From Trebonia sp. (GTDB lineage Bacteria; Actinomycetota; Actinomycetes; Streptosporangiales; Streptosporangiaceae): a DNA stretch of 22,975 nucleotides. Made by a program: the position numbers and the translations under genes. The notes beneath the pieces are model-generated. The model was given only the letters and a program-made list of their open reading frames with translations, was not told the origin of the DNA and searched no databases. Position 1 is the first letter of the stretch. The number at the start of each line of letters is the position of its first letter. Shown one piece after another: positions 13,796 to 19,973 of this stretch. The stretch covers positions 1-22,975 of the forward strand of contig JASHPP010000355.1 of the NCBI GenBank assembly GCA_030038035.1. The letters run 5' to 3'.

Positions 13796-15352
13796 ATGAC
13801 TCCTGTTTCGAACGACTACATCGTCATCGGCGCCGGGTCGGCGGGCTGCGTGATCGCGTCGCGGCTCAGCGAGGACCCGGATAGGACCGTGCTCCTGCTC
13901 GAAGCCGGCGGCGACGGCCTGCCCGATCTCGTCCGCGACCCGCCGGAATGGCCCGCGCTCAGCGGGACCGAGCGGGACTGGGCGTACCAGACGACCGTGC
14001 AGCGGGGGACCGGGCACGCGCACGCGATGCCCCGCGGCCGGGGCCTGGGCGGCTCGCACAGCATCAACGCGATGGCGTTCCTGCGGGGGCATCGCACGGA
14101 CTTCGACTCCTGGGCCTACGCCGGGAACCCGGGCTGGTCCTATGACCAGGTCCTGCCCTACTTCAAGCGGATGGAGGACGTCCCGCGCGGGGACCCGCGC
14201 TACCGGGGCAGGGGAGGCCCGCTCGCGGTCGGGCCGACCGCGCGCCCGCACCCGCTGACGCTGGCGTTCGTCGAGGCGTGCGGGGAGGCCGGCCACCCGC
14301 TCCGCGACGACTTCAACTGCCGCGAGCTCGACGGCGCCGGCCTGCACGACATGACGATCGCCGTCGGCCACCGCCAGACCACGGCCGACGCCTACCTGCG
14401 CCCGGCGCTGTCCCGGCCGAACCTGACCGTGGCGACCGGGGCCTTCGTGCACCGGCTGCTCGTCGGGAACGGGCGCTGCACCGGGGTCGAGTACCGCCGC
14501 GGCGGCAGGCTGCTGCGGGCGCGCGCCGGCGCCGAGGTGGTGCTGTGCGCCGGCGCGATCGACTCGCCGCGGCTGCTGATGCTCTCCGGGATCGGCGACC
14601 CCGCTCCGCTGTCGGACCTGGGCATCGAGACCGTCGCCGCCCTGCCGGGGGTCGGCCGCAACCTGCACGACCATATTCTGCTGTGCGGCATCTGCGTCGA
14701 GGCCCGTCGGCCGATTCCTGCCGGCACGGGCAACCTCGGCGAGGCGGTGCTCTACTGGCGCAGCGACGCCGCCCTGCCCGGGCCCGACCTGATGACCTGC
14801 CTGGTCCACGTGCCGTTCGTCAACCCGTGGCAGCAGGCGGCCGGCAACGCCTACACGTTCGCGGTCGGGCACATGCGCCCCGTCAGCCGCGGCAGGCTGT
14901 CGCTGGCCTCAGCCGACCCGCGGCAGCGGCCGGTGATCGATCCCGGCTACCTCGACCAGGGCCACGACCTGGAGATGCTCGTCCGGGGTGTGCGGAAGGC
15001 CCTCGAACTGCGCACCCAGCCGGCGTTCGCCGACTGGCGGGGCCGGGATGACATGTCGGGGATCGAGAGCGCGGGACCCGAGGGGCTGGCCGCGTTCGTC
15101 AGGCAGGCGGTGAGCACGTTCTGCCACCCCGTGGGCACCTGCCGGATGGGGGTCGGCGACGACGCCGTCGTCGACCCGGAGCTTCGGGTGCACGGCCTGC
15201 AGGGCCTGCGCGTCGCCGACGCGTCGGTCATGCCGTCGATAACATCAACGAATACCAATGCGGCAGCGATCATGATCGGGGAGAAGGCCGCCGATCTCAT
15301 CAGGGGACGCTCGCTCGCGTCCCGGGCCGCCGCCCTCGCGTCCGTCGGCTGA
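13796..15352 (+). CDS. GMC-family FAD-dependent oxidoreductase (choline dehydrogenase-like)
   Basis: The product has 518 residues and appears complete. The ATG at 13796 follows AGGGGGA by five bases; that site sits in the loop of a short GTGGT/ACCAC hairpin (13779-13794). The FAD-binding motif is VIGAGSAGCVIASRLSE (residues 10-26), with LLLEAG as the second acidic motif. RGRGLGGSHSINAMAFLRG (GMC signature 1) and GAIDSPRLLMLSGIG (signature 2) follow. The active-site pair is His444 in FCHPVGTCRMG and Asn488 in TNTNAAA, the 44-residue spacing seen in choline oxidase. The enzyme oxidises an alcohol, with FAD as cofactor; the alcohol cannot be specified. It is followed after 12 bases by a methyltransferase, probably in one operon, under the divergent TetR. 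Confidence 0.93.
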   Translation: MTPVSNDYIVIGAGSAGCVIASRLSEDPDRTVLLLEAGGDGLPDLVRDPPEWPALSGTERDWAYQTTVQRGTGHAHAMPRGRGLGGSHSINAMAFLRGHRTDFDSWAYAGNPGWSYDQVLPYFKRMEDVPRGDPRYRGRGGPLAVGPTARPHPLTLAFVEACGEAGHPLRDDFNCRELDGAGLHDMTIAVGHRQTTADAYLRPALSRPNLTVATGAFVHRLLVGNGRCTGVEYRRGGRLLRARAGAEVVLCAGAIDSPRLLMLSGIGDPAPLSDLGIETVAALPGVGRNLHDHILLCGICVEARRPIPAGTGNLGEAVLYWRSDAALPGPDLMTCLVHVPFVNPWQQAAGNAYTFAVGHMRPVSRGRLSLASADPRQRPVIDPGYLDQGHDLEMLVRGVRKALELRTQPAFADWRGRDDMSGIESAGPEGLAAFVRQAVSTFCHPVGTCRMGVGDDAVVDPELRVHGLQGLRVADASVMPSITSTNTNAAAIMIGEKAADLIRGRSLASRAAALASVG

Positions 15353-15364
15353 AGGGAGACCGTG

Positions 15365-16207
15365 ATGTCCGGACCAACGCTCGGCGAGTACGTCATCGCC
15401 GTGGCAGGCGTGGCGCTCATGCGGCAGGCGTTCACGGGTGACGCCGACGGCCGCGCCGCGCGCGCCGCCGAGATCCGTGACGTGCTCGGCCAGCTTGACC
15501 GCGGGACCCGGCTGCGGGCGCCCGTGGGCACGGAGTACACCGTGCAGAGCGGGTACCGGCAATGGTCGGCGACCTATGACCAGCCGCTGCGGCTCTTCCC
15601 CATCGAGGAACCGCCGATGCGCGCGCTCATCGACACCATCCCGCCCGGCACCGCACTGGACGCCGCGTGCGGGACCGGCCGCTACAGCGCCATCCTCGCC
15701 CAGCGCGGCCACGCGGTGATCGGCGTGGACGTCTCCGCCGCCATGCTGGACATAGCCCGCGAGAAGCTGCCGGGCGCCGACTTCCGCGCGGGTGACCTGA
15801 CCGCGCTGCCGCTCCCCGCCGACTCGGTGGACGCCGTGGTGTGCGCGCTTGCCCTCGTGCACATCCCCGGCGTTTCCGCTGCCCTGCGGGAGTTCGCGCG
15901 CGTGCTGCGGCCAGGCGGCCGGCTCGTCGTCAGCGACGTCCACCCGTTCCTGGTAACCCTCGGCTGGCAGGCCCAGTTCCCCGGCGCGGACGGCCAGCGG
16001 GGGTTCATGCGCCTGCACTGCCACCTGCCGTCTGAGTACATCAGCGCGGCGAACGCCGCCGGACTGCGGCTGCGCGGCCTCGCGGAGCCGCCGCTCACCG
16101 AAGCGGCCGTGGTCACCCCCGCCGCGGACATCGTTCCCGAGGCCAACCGCGCCGCCTTCGTCGGCCTGCCCGCGGTCTCGATCTGGGACTTCGAACTGCC
16201 CGGCTGA
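15365..16207 (+). CDS. Class I SAM-dependent methyltransferase in the GMC operon
   Basis: The product has 280 residues. The ATG at 15365 is preferred over the adjacent GTG (15362) because AGGGAG then sits six bases upstream. An N-terminal extension (residues 1-50, including GEYVIAVAGVALMRQAF) precedes the Rossmann domain. YRQWSATYDQPLRLFPIEEP leads into motif I LDAACGTGRYS (98-108). GVDVSAAMLDIAREKLPGADFRAGDLTALPLP and a post-core RVLRPGGRLVVSDVHPF follow, typical of Methyltransf_11/25 enzymes. It is co-transcribed with the GMC oxidoreductase (12-base gap), so it may methylate the same pathway intermediate. A terminator hairpin follows the stop. Confidence 0.85.
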   Translation: MSGPTLGEYVIAVAGVALMRQAFTGDADGRAARAAEIRDVLGQLDRGTRLRAPVGTEYTVQSGYRQWSATYDQPLRLFPIEEPPMRALIDTIPPGTALDAACGTGRYSAILAQRGHAVIGVDVSAAMLDIAREKLPGADFRAGDLTALPLPADSVDAVVCALALVHIPGVSAALREFARVLRPGGRLVVSDVHPFLVTLGWQAQFPGADGQRGFMRLHCHLPSEYISAANAAGLRLRGLAEPPLTEAAVVTPAADIVPEANRAAFVGLPAVSIWDFELPG

Positions 16208-16213
16208 CCGCCT

Positions 16214-16235
16214 TGGGCGGAGCATGGCCCGCCCA
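16214..16235 (+). terminator. Terminator hairpin after the GMC/methyltransferase operon
   Basis: TGGGCGG (16214-16220) and CCGCCCA (16229-16235) form a seven-base perfect stem with an eight-base loop, seven bases after the stop codon. No T-tract follows. Confidence 0.55.
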
Positions 16236-16395
16236 CCGCGGCCTTCGCAACCGTCAGTTCAGGGACGCAGAATAAGCTCGTCTGCGCCACCGCCCCGAAG
16301 ATCGTGGGCCCGCGGCCCTCTTCTGCTGGAATGAGCATGTCAGCTGCGCGCATATTCATGCAGGACGTGGCATACTCTTGTGCTCTATGATCCCG

Positions 16396-16418
16396 CCCGC
16401 GATCACGGCGCGGGTTTT
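16396..16418 (+). terminator. Intrinsic terminator with T-tract, CCCGCG-N7-CGCGGG-TTTT
   Basis: A six-base perfect GC stem (16396-16401, 16409-16414) is followed directly by TTTT, the most canonical rho-independent terminator seen in the window. It lies about 190 bases after the methyltransferase stop. It may be a backup terminator or the end of a short untranslated transcript. Confidence 0.5.
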
Positions 16419-16563
16419 CGCGCTCACCTCGCGGCATGAGCGGTAAATCAGTTGAGTTCCGTCGTCGGCTCATCTGCGTTGATAGAGACCGCGGTGGCGG
16501 CGGATTTGTATCGGCTGGCCTGTTCCGGTCCCTCTAGTCTCTTCTGATATCTGTGAGACAAGG

Positions 16564-17121
16564 TTAGGGCTCTCTCACTCGTTGCCTAGCCTTCATGGTG
16601 CCGATCCATTTCCGGATGTTTTCGACGATCGCAGGATGAGCGGGAAGCGTTCCCACTCGATCGGCCAGAATGTCAAGATTTACCAGGTTTTCCCTGACTA
16701 GCGCGGCGGCGAAGTCCTGGTCCTTCTTCTCGAACCGGACAAGCTTGGCCAAGACGCAGTCGTGCGGCTCTAGACACAGCCCCCGGCCTGGCGAAGATCC
16801 CGGGGTCTCGTAGGTAACGAGGCGATCCATCCAACCCGCCGGAAACACACCCGTGCTGACGCTGACGCCCTGGGGGTAGTATCCAAACTCGTTGTGGAAG
16901 TGTGAGAGCTCGCCAATCATCGCGTCGACAAGACCCGACTTGGTCTCGTCAGGGTCAGAGAAGAAGGCGGTATCCACCTCCATCGAGCCAGTCGCCTCGG
17001 GCGGCAACTCGTGCTCAGAGTAGCTGCCCAGAATGGACTGGCTGCCAATCACCAGAACGTTAGGATCTTCGGTTATGCGGGACACCGCGCGAAGAACATG
17101 CTCCAACTGCTCACGTGTCAC
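16564..17121 (-). CDS. DUF6036-like nucleotidyltransferase, probable toxin-like partner of the HTH protein
   Basis: The product has 185 residues from the GTG at 17121, with GGAG seven bases upstream. The start overlaps the HTH gene by 11 bases. Motifs fit a minimal nucleotidyltransferase fold: VLVIGSQSILGSYSE (about 22-36, the Gly-Ser loop), SMEVDTAFF with Glu48/Asp50 as candidate metal ligands, and the C-terminal CLEPHDCVLAKLVRFEKKDQDF. The last matches the DLxLAKLxAxxEKDxxF block of AbiEii/DUF6036-type proteins. Related enzymes (AbiEii, MenT) are toxins that nucleotidylate tRNA; assigning that activity here is inference. Only one acidic pair is obvious instead of a GSx10DxD triad, so it could also be a non-toxic sensor. 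Confidence 0.7.
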   Translation of the reverse strand: MTREQLEHVLRAVSRITEDPNVLVIGSQSILGSYSEHELPPEATGSMEVDTAFFSDPDETKSGLVDAMIGELSHFHNEFGYYPQGVSVSTGVFPAGWMDRLVTYETPGSSPGRGLCLEPHDCVLAKLVRFEKKDQDFAAALVRENLVNLDILADRVGTLPAHPAIVENIRKWIGTMKARQRVREP

Positions 17122-17611
17122 GGGGATGCTCCGAGTGCCAGTGCTTACGGAACGAGTCAAGGACCCTCTTGCGTTCCTCCTCTGACAGGATGCCGGTGAA
17201 CGGGCTATTCTGCCGCAACTCTGTCGCCTCAGGAGCATCGGACACCAGGACGGTAAGGACGTGATCCGGCCCGGAGTTCAGGGTGAGACGCCATAGATCC
17301 AACCAGTGTTCCGCCATCGTTCCCGCGTGGACCTTGCTGAAACGGTCGAGGTTCTCGCGCGCCCGCGCAAGGACAAGATCAGGCTCGGTCACAAGGTGCC
17401 CGACGATCGCTCCATGCAGCCAGCGAGACTGCTCCTGGTCACGCGTCCGAGATTGACCGAGCAATGCGAGCACATCAGAGCGGTTCACATACCGATGCGA
17501 TCCGCCCTTCCGCACGACTGGTAGCTTGCCTTCCTCGCACAGGTCCACCACATGCTGGCGCGAGCAGCCAAGCAGCCGGGCCGCTTCTCCAGTGGGGATC
17601 AGGTCAGTCAT
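17111..17611 (-). CDS. Excisionase/MerR-type HTH protein, probable antitoxin-like partner
   Basis: The product has 166 residues. The ATG at 17611 is preferred over the GTG at 17617 because GAGG lies eight bases upstream of the ATG and only two before the GTG. Residues about 5-50 (IPTGEAARLLGCSRQHVVDLCEEGKLPVVRKGGSHRYVNRSDVLALL) are a winged-helix HTH_17/excisionase domain. The remaining 110 residues are helical and of unknown fold, with a final SEEERKRVLDSFRKHW helix. The first gene of the pair overlaps the nucleotidyltransferase start, the order usual when a DNA-binding antitoxin autoregulates the operon. A phage excisionase is less likely because no intact integrase is adjacent. Confidence 0.75.
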   Translation of the reverse strand: MTDLIPTGEAARLLGCSRQHVVDLCEEGKLPVVRKGGSHRYVNRSDVLALLGQSRTRDQEQSRWLHGAIVGHLVTEPDLVLARARENLDRFSKVHAGTMAEHWLDLWRLTLNSGPDHVLTVLVSDAPEATELRQNSPFTGILSEEERKRVLDSFRKHWHSEHPRDT

Positions 17612-17622
17612 GTCCACACCCT

Positions 17623-17660
17623 CATTTTGTATCTAAAACACAAAAAACACAACACAGACT
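17623..17660 (-). promoter_or_regulatory. AT-rich promoter/operator of the HTH-nucleotidyltransferase pair
   Basis: In a GC-rich surrounding this stretch is dominated by A and T. Read on the minus strand it contains three GTGTT units and a TAGATA -10 candidate (17635-17630). That would start transcription close to the GAGG ribosome-binding site. The repeated GTGTT units could be operator half-sites for the HTH protein. No strong -35 is present. Confidence 0.45.
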
Positions 17661-17901
17661 TCACTCCGCTTGTTCCTGCCGGTCTCATCGCCAGCCTGGT
17701 TCGGGCGGCTAGCGGCCGGGGGAAGCCCCCACCCGACCAGAGCGCGAGGAGGCACCAGCACCCCTCCCGCATCGTCGATGACAGAGAGCGCACTGCGGAC
17801 CAGTCCGCTACTGGCTTGCCAGCGCGACCTGCCGGTGAGCCTGACGGAACTCTTCGTTGCGGGGATGTTGCTCAAGGGGAGCCGTCGCACCTCGAACAGA
17901 G

Positions 17902-17999
17902 GGGCATGTGTCCCTGAGCGGAAAGCGGCAGAAGCGAGCGTTTCCGCGGAAACTTTACGGACGTGGCTGTCGAGGCCGCAGTGGTCCGGACACATGCCC
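17902..17999. repeat. Inverted repeat, 12-bp arms, with a central perfect palindrome
   Basis: GGGCATGTGTCC (17902-17913) is exactly inverted as GGACACATGCCC (17988-17999). Between them lie the perfect palindrome TTTCCGCGGAAA (17941-17952) and a further GCGGAAA copy (17918-17924). The whole 98-base unit could fold into a cruciform-like structure or represent a MITE-like or IS-end remnant. No target-site duplication was recognised. Confidence 0.6.
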
Positions 18000-18025
18000 T
18001 GTCCGCGGCATTCTCTGAACTTGAC

Positions 18026-18046
18026 AAATCGGGCTTAAATCGGACT
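18026..18046. repeat. Two 10-bp direct repeats, one helical turn apart
   Basis: AAATCGGGCT (18026-18035) and AAATCGGACT (18037-18046) differ at one base and are offset by 11 bases, as expected for two protein-binding sites on the same DNA face. They lie immediately downstream of the stop of the integrase-like fragment, next to TTGACA at 18021-18026. Confidence 0.4.
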
Positions 18047-18058
18047 GGCGGTTGCTGT

Positions 18059-18271
18059 TCAGGCTTGCCGGGCGGGAGCGGGCATGCCGAGCTCGATGAT
18101 GGCGGCGGGGCGGGTCCGGCGGTCGATCTGGGCGAGCTTGTCTTCGGCACCGGCGAGGCTGATTTTCAGGCCTTCGGCTCCGCCGAGCCAGCCTTCGCGT
18201 TCGGCTTCGGCGATGCGGGCGGTCAGGTTGTCGCGGATCTCGGCGATGCGGGCCCGCTGGGCGGGGTCCAT
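18059..18271 (-). pseudogene. C-terminal fragment of an integrase/recombinase-like protein (tentative)
   Basis: From the ATG at 18271 about 70 residues are readable: DPAQRARIAEIRDNLTARIAEAEREGWLGGAEGLKISLAGAEDKLAQIDRR, a charged coiled-coil helix pair. I associate this pattern (GWLGxxEGLxxSLAxAExKLAQ) with the C-terminal tails of actinobacterial site-specific integrase-type proteins. That recollection is not certain. The frame continues upstream but loses any protein-like character, and no catalytic domain is nearby on either strand. It may be the remains of a mobile element, or a small stand-alone coiled-coil protein. Confidence 0.4.
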
Positions 18272-18472
18272 TGCAACGTGCCCGGGGCCTGGTCGCCGCG
18301 GAAATTGCTGTTCATCACCGGCTCCGGTCCGACGGCGTGACCGTGCACGGACCTCACCGGGTGCCCAGCGATCTAGACTCGCACGCAATAGCGAACTGGT
18401 ACGAATCAGCTGGAATTGCTGACAGCGGCATGCGAGATCAGTCTCGCCGAGGCCACTGGCGGAGGAGAGGTC

Positions 18473-18987
18473 ATGGCTACCTTTCACCCGGTCCGACAAG
18501 CTGCAGGCAGCGGAGTTCGCCGGCGTGGACCTGCGTGGCGCCCGGTTCGTCGAAGCCGACCTGTCCGGTGTCGTGATGCGCGGTGTCAATGCGGAAGGCG
18601 CGGACATCGATGATCCGTTTCTCTGCGACCGCGGGGGCTTCCTGCGCGTCAACGGCGTGGACGTGATCCCGTTCGTCGAGGCCGAGCTCAACCGCCGTTA
18701 CCCCGGCCGGGCCGGCCGGCGCGCCGAAGACCCGGACGGTCTTCGCGACGACCCCACCGTCGTACGCCGAGGTGCTGGAGGTCCGGGCGGGCCGGGTCGC
18801 GATGGTGCGCGACTTCCTCGCCACCGTCACGCCGGATGTGCTGGCCGCGCCGTGCGAGAACCCGCACGACCCCACACGCCCCGAGACCGTCCGTTCCTGC
18901 CTGCACGTGATCCTCAACGAGGAATGGGAGCACCTCCGCTACGCCGTACGCGACCTCGACGCGATCGGGGCCGAGCGGGCCGGGTGA
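18473..18987 (+). pseudogene. DinB-family protein with pentapeptide-repeat N-terminus, frameshifted and internally deleted
   Basis: A strong GGAGGAG site (18461-18467) precedes the ATG at 18473, but the frame is lost after ATG-GCT-ACC-TTT. One extra base shifts the expected TRSDKLQAAEFAGVDLRGARF into another frame. That frame then runs well through pentapeptide-like FVEADLSGVVMRGV, FLRVNGVDVIPFVEAELNRRYPGRAGRRAEDPDGLR. After this (about 18745) the match jumps out of frame to PSYAEVLEVRAGRVAMVRDFLATVT and RSCLHVILNEEWEHLRYAVRDLDAI, the normal C-terminus ending at 18987. About 70-90 residues of the DinB/DUF664 four-helix core, with most metal-ligand histidines, are missing. No functional product is expected. 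Confidence 0.75.
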
Positions 18988-19308
18988 GCTGGTGGTTGTG
19001 CCGTCGCCCGAACCGCTGGGATGCTTTCCAGGACGCGACTTCGCGGGCAGGGTGGCCGTGATACGGGTCGGCACTATCTCCGCACCGTGCTGGAACACGG
19101 CTACGCGCTGGGTTGTCACAAGTCAGGCCGGGCTAGCCGAGTAAACCATTCGTGATCTCGCCCCTTGCTTAAGCATGTGAGCTGGTCAAGGCTAAAAGGT
19201 CACCGCAACTTAGGGACATGCGCGGCCTGCGTCCGGGCATGGCGGGCGCCACTAGCGAGATAGCTGTCCAGGTGACACGCGAGCACTGGTGGCGAGGGTG
19301 AGACCTGC
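18988..19308. other. 321-bp intergenic region, no gene seen
   Basis: The region lies between the DinB remnant and the TetR stop. It contains the perfect palindrome TGCTTAAGCA (19166-19175) and short frames with no family resemblance. It is somewhat more AT-rich than the genes either side. No terminator with a T-tract was found. Confidence 0.4.
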
Positions 19309-19887
19309 TCAGCTGAGCGACGCACTCGCTGCCCGTAGGTCTTTGAGGGCAGCGGCGGTGTAAGGCGCCAGCCCGCCCTCGGTGTCGTGGTCGGCCTGCA
19401 GCCATTCGGAGTAGCCACGTTTGAACGCCAAGACGCCTATCTCGCTCGCAAGGTGCGCGATCGGGTCTGGCACGCCCCGTGCCTTGAGAGCATCGGTCAT
19501 GGCTGCCGCGAGGCCCACGCTCTTGAGGGCATCGCGCTCTTGTAGCTCGGCGCTGGCTGCGATTGCTGCCTTCAGGCGGGCGCCGAGTTCGCGGTTCATC
19601 GGGCCCATCACGCTCGACGCCCGCTCGAGCCCGGCCGCGACCGCCTCGAGCGGGCTGGCGGTCTGCGGTGCCTCGGCGATCCCCTCGGCCAGCAGCCGGC
19701 TCAACACTTCCTGCCCCGCCACGAGGAGCTCACGCTTGTCGGGGAAGTGCCGGAAGAAGGTGCTCTTGGTGACCCCTGCGCGCGCAGCGATCTGCGCGAC
19801 CGTCGTGGCGTCGTACCCCTGCTCGGTGAACAGATCCACAGCAGCCAGGACCATCCTCTGCCGCGCGCCAGGTTCCCATCGAGCCAT
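19309..19887 (-). CDS. TetR/AcrR-family regulator of the divergent SDR gene
   Basis: The product has 192 residues from the ATG at 19887. The N-terminal helix-turn-helix is canonical: RQRMVLAAVDLFTEQGYDATTVAQIAARAGVTKSTFFRHFPDKRELL (residues about 9-55). The C-terminal domain is short and Ala-rich, with a closing FKRGYSEWLQ helix seen in several small actinobacterial TetR proteins. The start is probably leaderless, since TAGTAT ends six bases before ATG and no ribosome-binding site is present. Its divergence from the SDR gene across 86 bases with inverted repeats suggests repression of both genes. The ligand is unknown. Confidence 0.88.
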   Translation of the reverse strand: MARWEPGARQRMVLAAVDLFTEQGYDATTVAQIAARAGVTKSTFFRHFPDKRELLVAGQEVLSRLLAEGIAEAPQTASPLEAVAAGLERASSVMGPMNRELGARLKAAIAASAELQERDALKSVGLAAAMTDALKARGVPDPIAHLASEIGVLAFKRGYSEWLQADHDTEGGLAPYTAAALKDLRAASASLS

Positions 19888-19893
19888 GAGCCC

Positions 19894-19958
19894 ATACTAG
19901 GTGATGCGACCTTTGTCCCGTCGTCCTGTTATAGTGATGGGACAATGATCTCATCACT
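19894..19958. promoter_or_regulatory. Divergent promoter/operator region of TetR and SDR genes
   Basis: On the minus strand TAGTAT (19899-19894) serves the TetR gene; on the plus strand TATAGT (19930-19935) may serve the SDR. AGTGATG-N12-CATCACT (19933-19939, 19952-19958) and TTGTCCC-N19-GGGACAA (19913-19919, 19939-19945) overlap. A further GGTGATG half-site lies at 19900-19906. These are the best operator candidates for the TetR protein. Confidence 0.5.
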
Positions 19959-19973
19959 TCTGAGGAGAACCTC

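Larger units (their letters stand above)
16208..16563. other. 356-bp intergenic region
   Basis: Besides two hairpins it holds a good -10-like TATGAT (16386-16391) next to the second hairpin and a few short open frames. One of these is an ATG at 16436 giving about 33 residues that I cannot assign to any family. No gene is supported. The composition becomes more AT-rich towards the nucleotidyltransferase gene. Confidence 0.4.
17612..18058. other. Non-coding stretch upstream of the HTH gene
   Basis: About 450 bases without a gene I can support. Frames here yield low-complexity Arg/Pro/Ala/Ser proteins with no recognisable family. Beyond the promoter of the HTH operon it contains the inverted-repeat structure at 17902-17999 and the paired direct repeats at 18026-18046. 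Both adjoin an integrase-like fragment, so the stretch may be a degraded mobile-element boundary. Confidence 0.4.

Noticed and set aside
13760..14872. Minus-strand open frame of 370 codons opposite the GMC gene
   Set aside because: It is antisense to the FAD-binding and signature regions of a complete GMC oxidoreductase, and its composition is non-protein-like.
17902..17999. CRISPR-like repeat array
   Set aside because: There is a single inverted-repeat unit, with no regularly spaced direct repeats and no cas genes in the window.
17111..18271. Intact prophage or integrative element (excisionase plus integrase)
   Set aside because: The HTH protein resembles an excisionase, but it is translationally linked to a nucleotidyltransferase, only a doubtful integrase tail is present, and no attachment-site pair was found.
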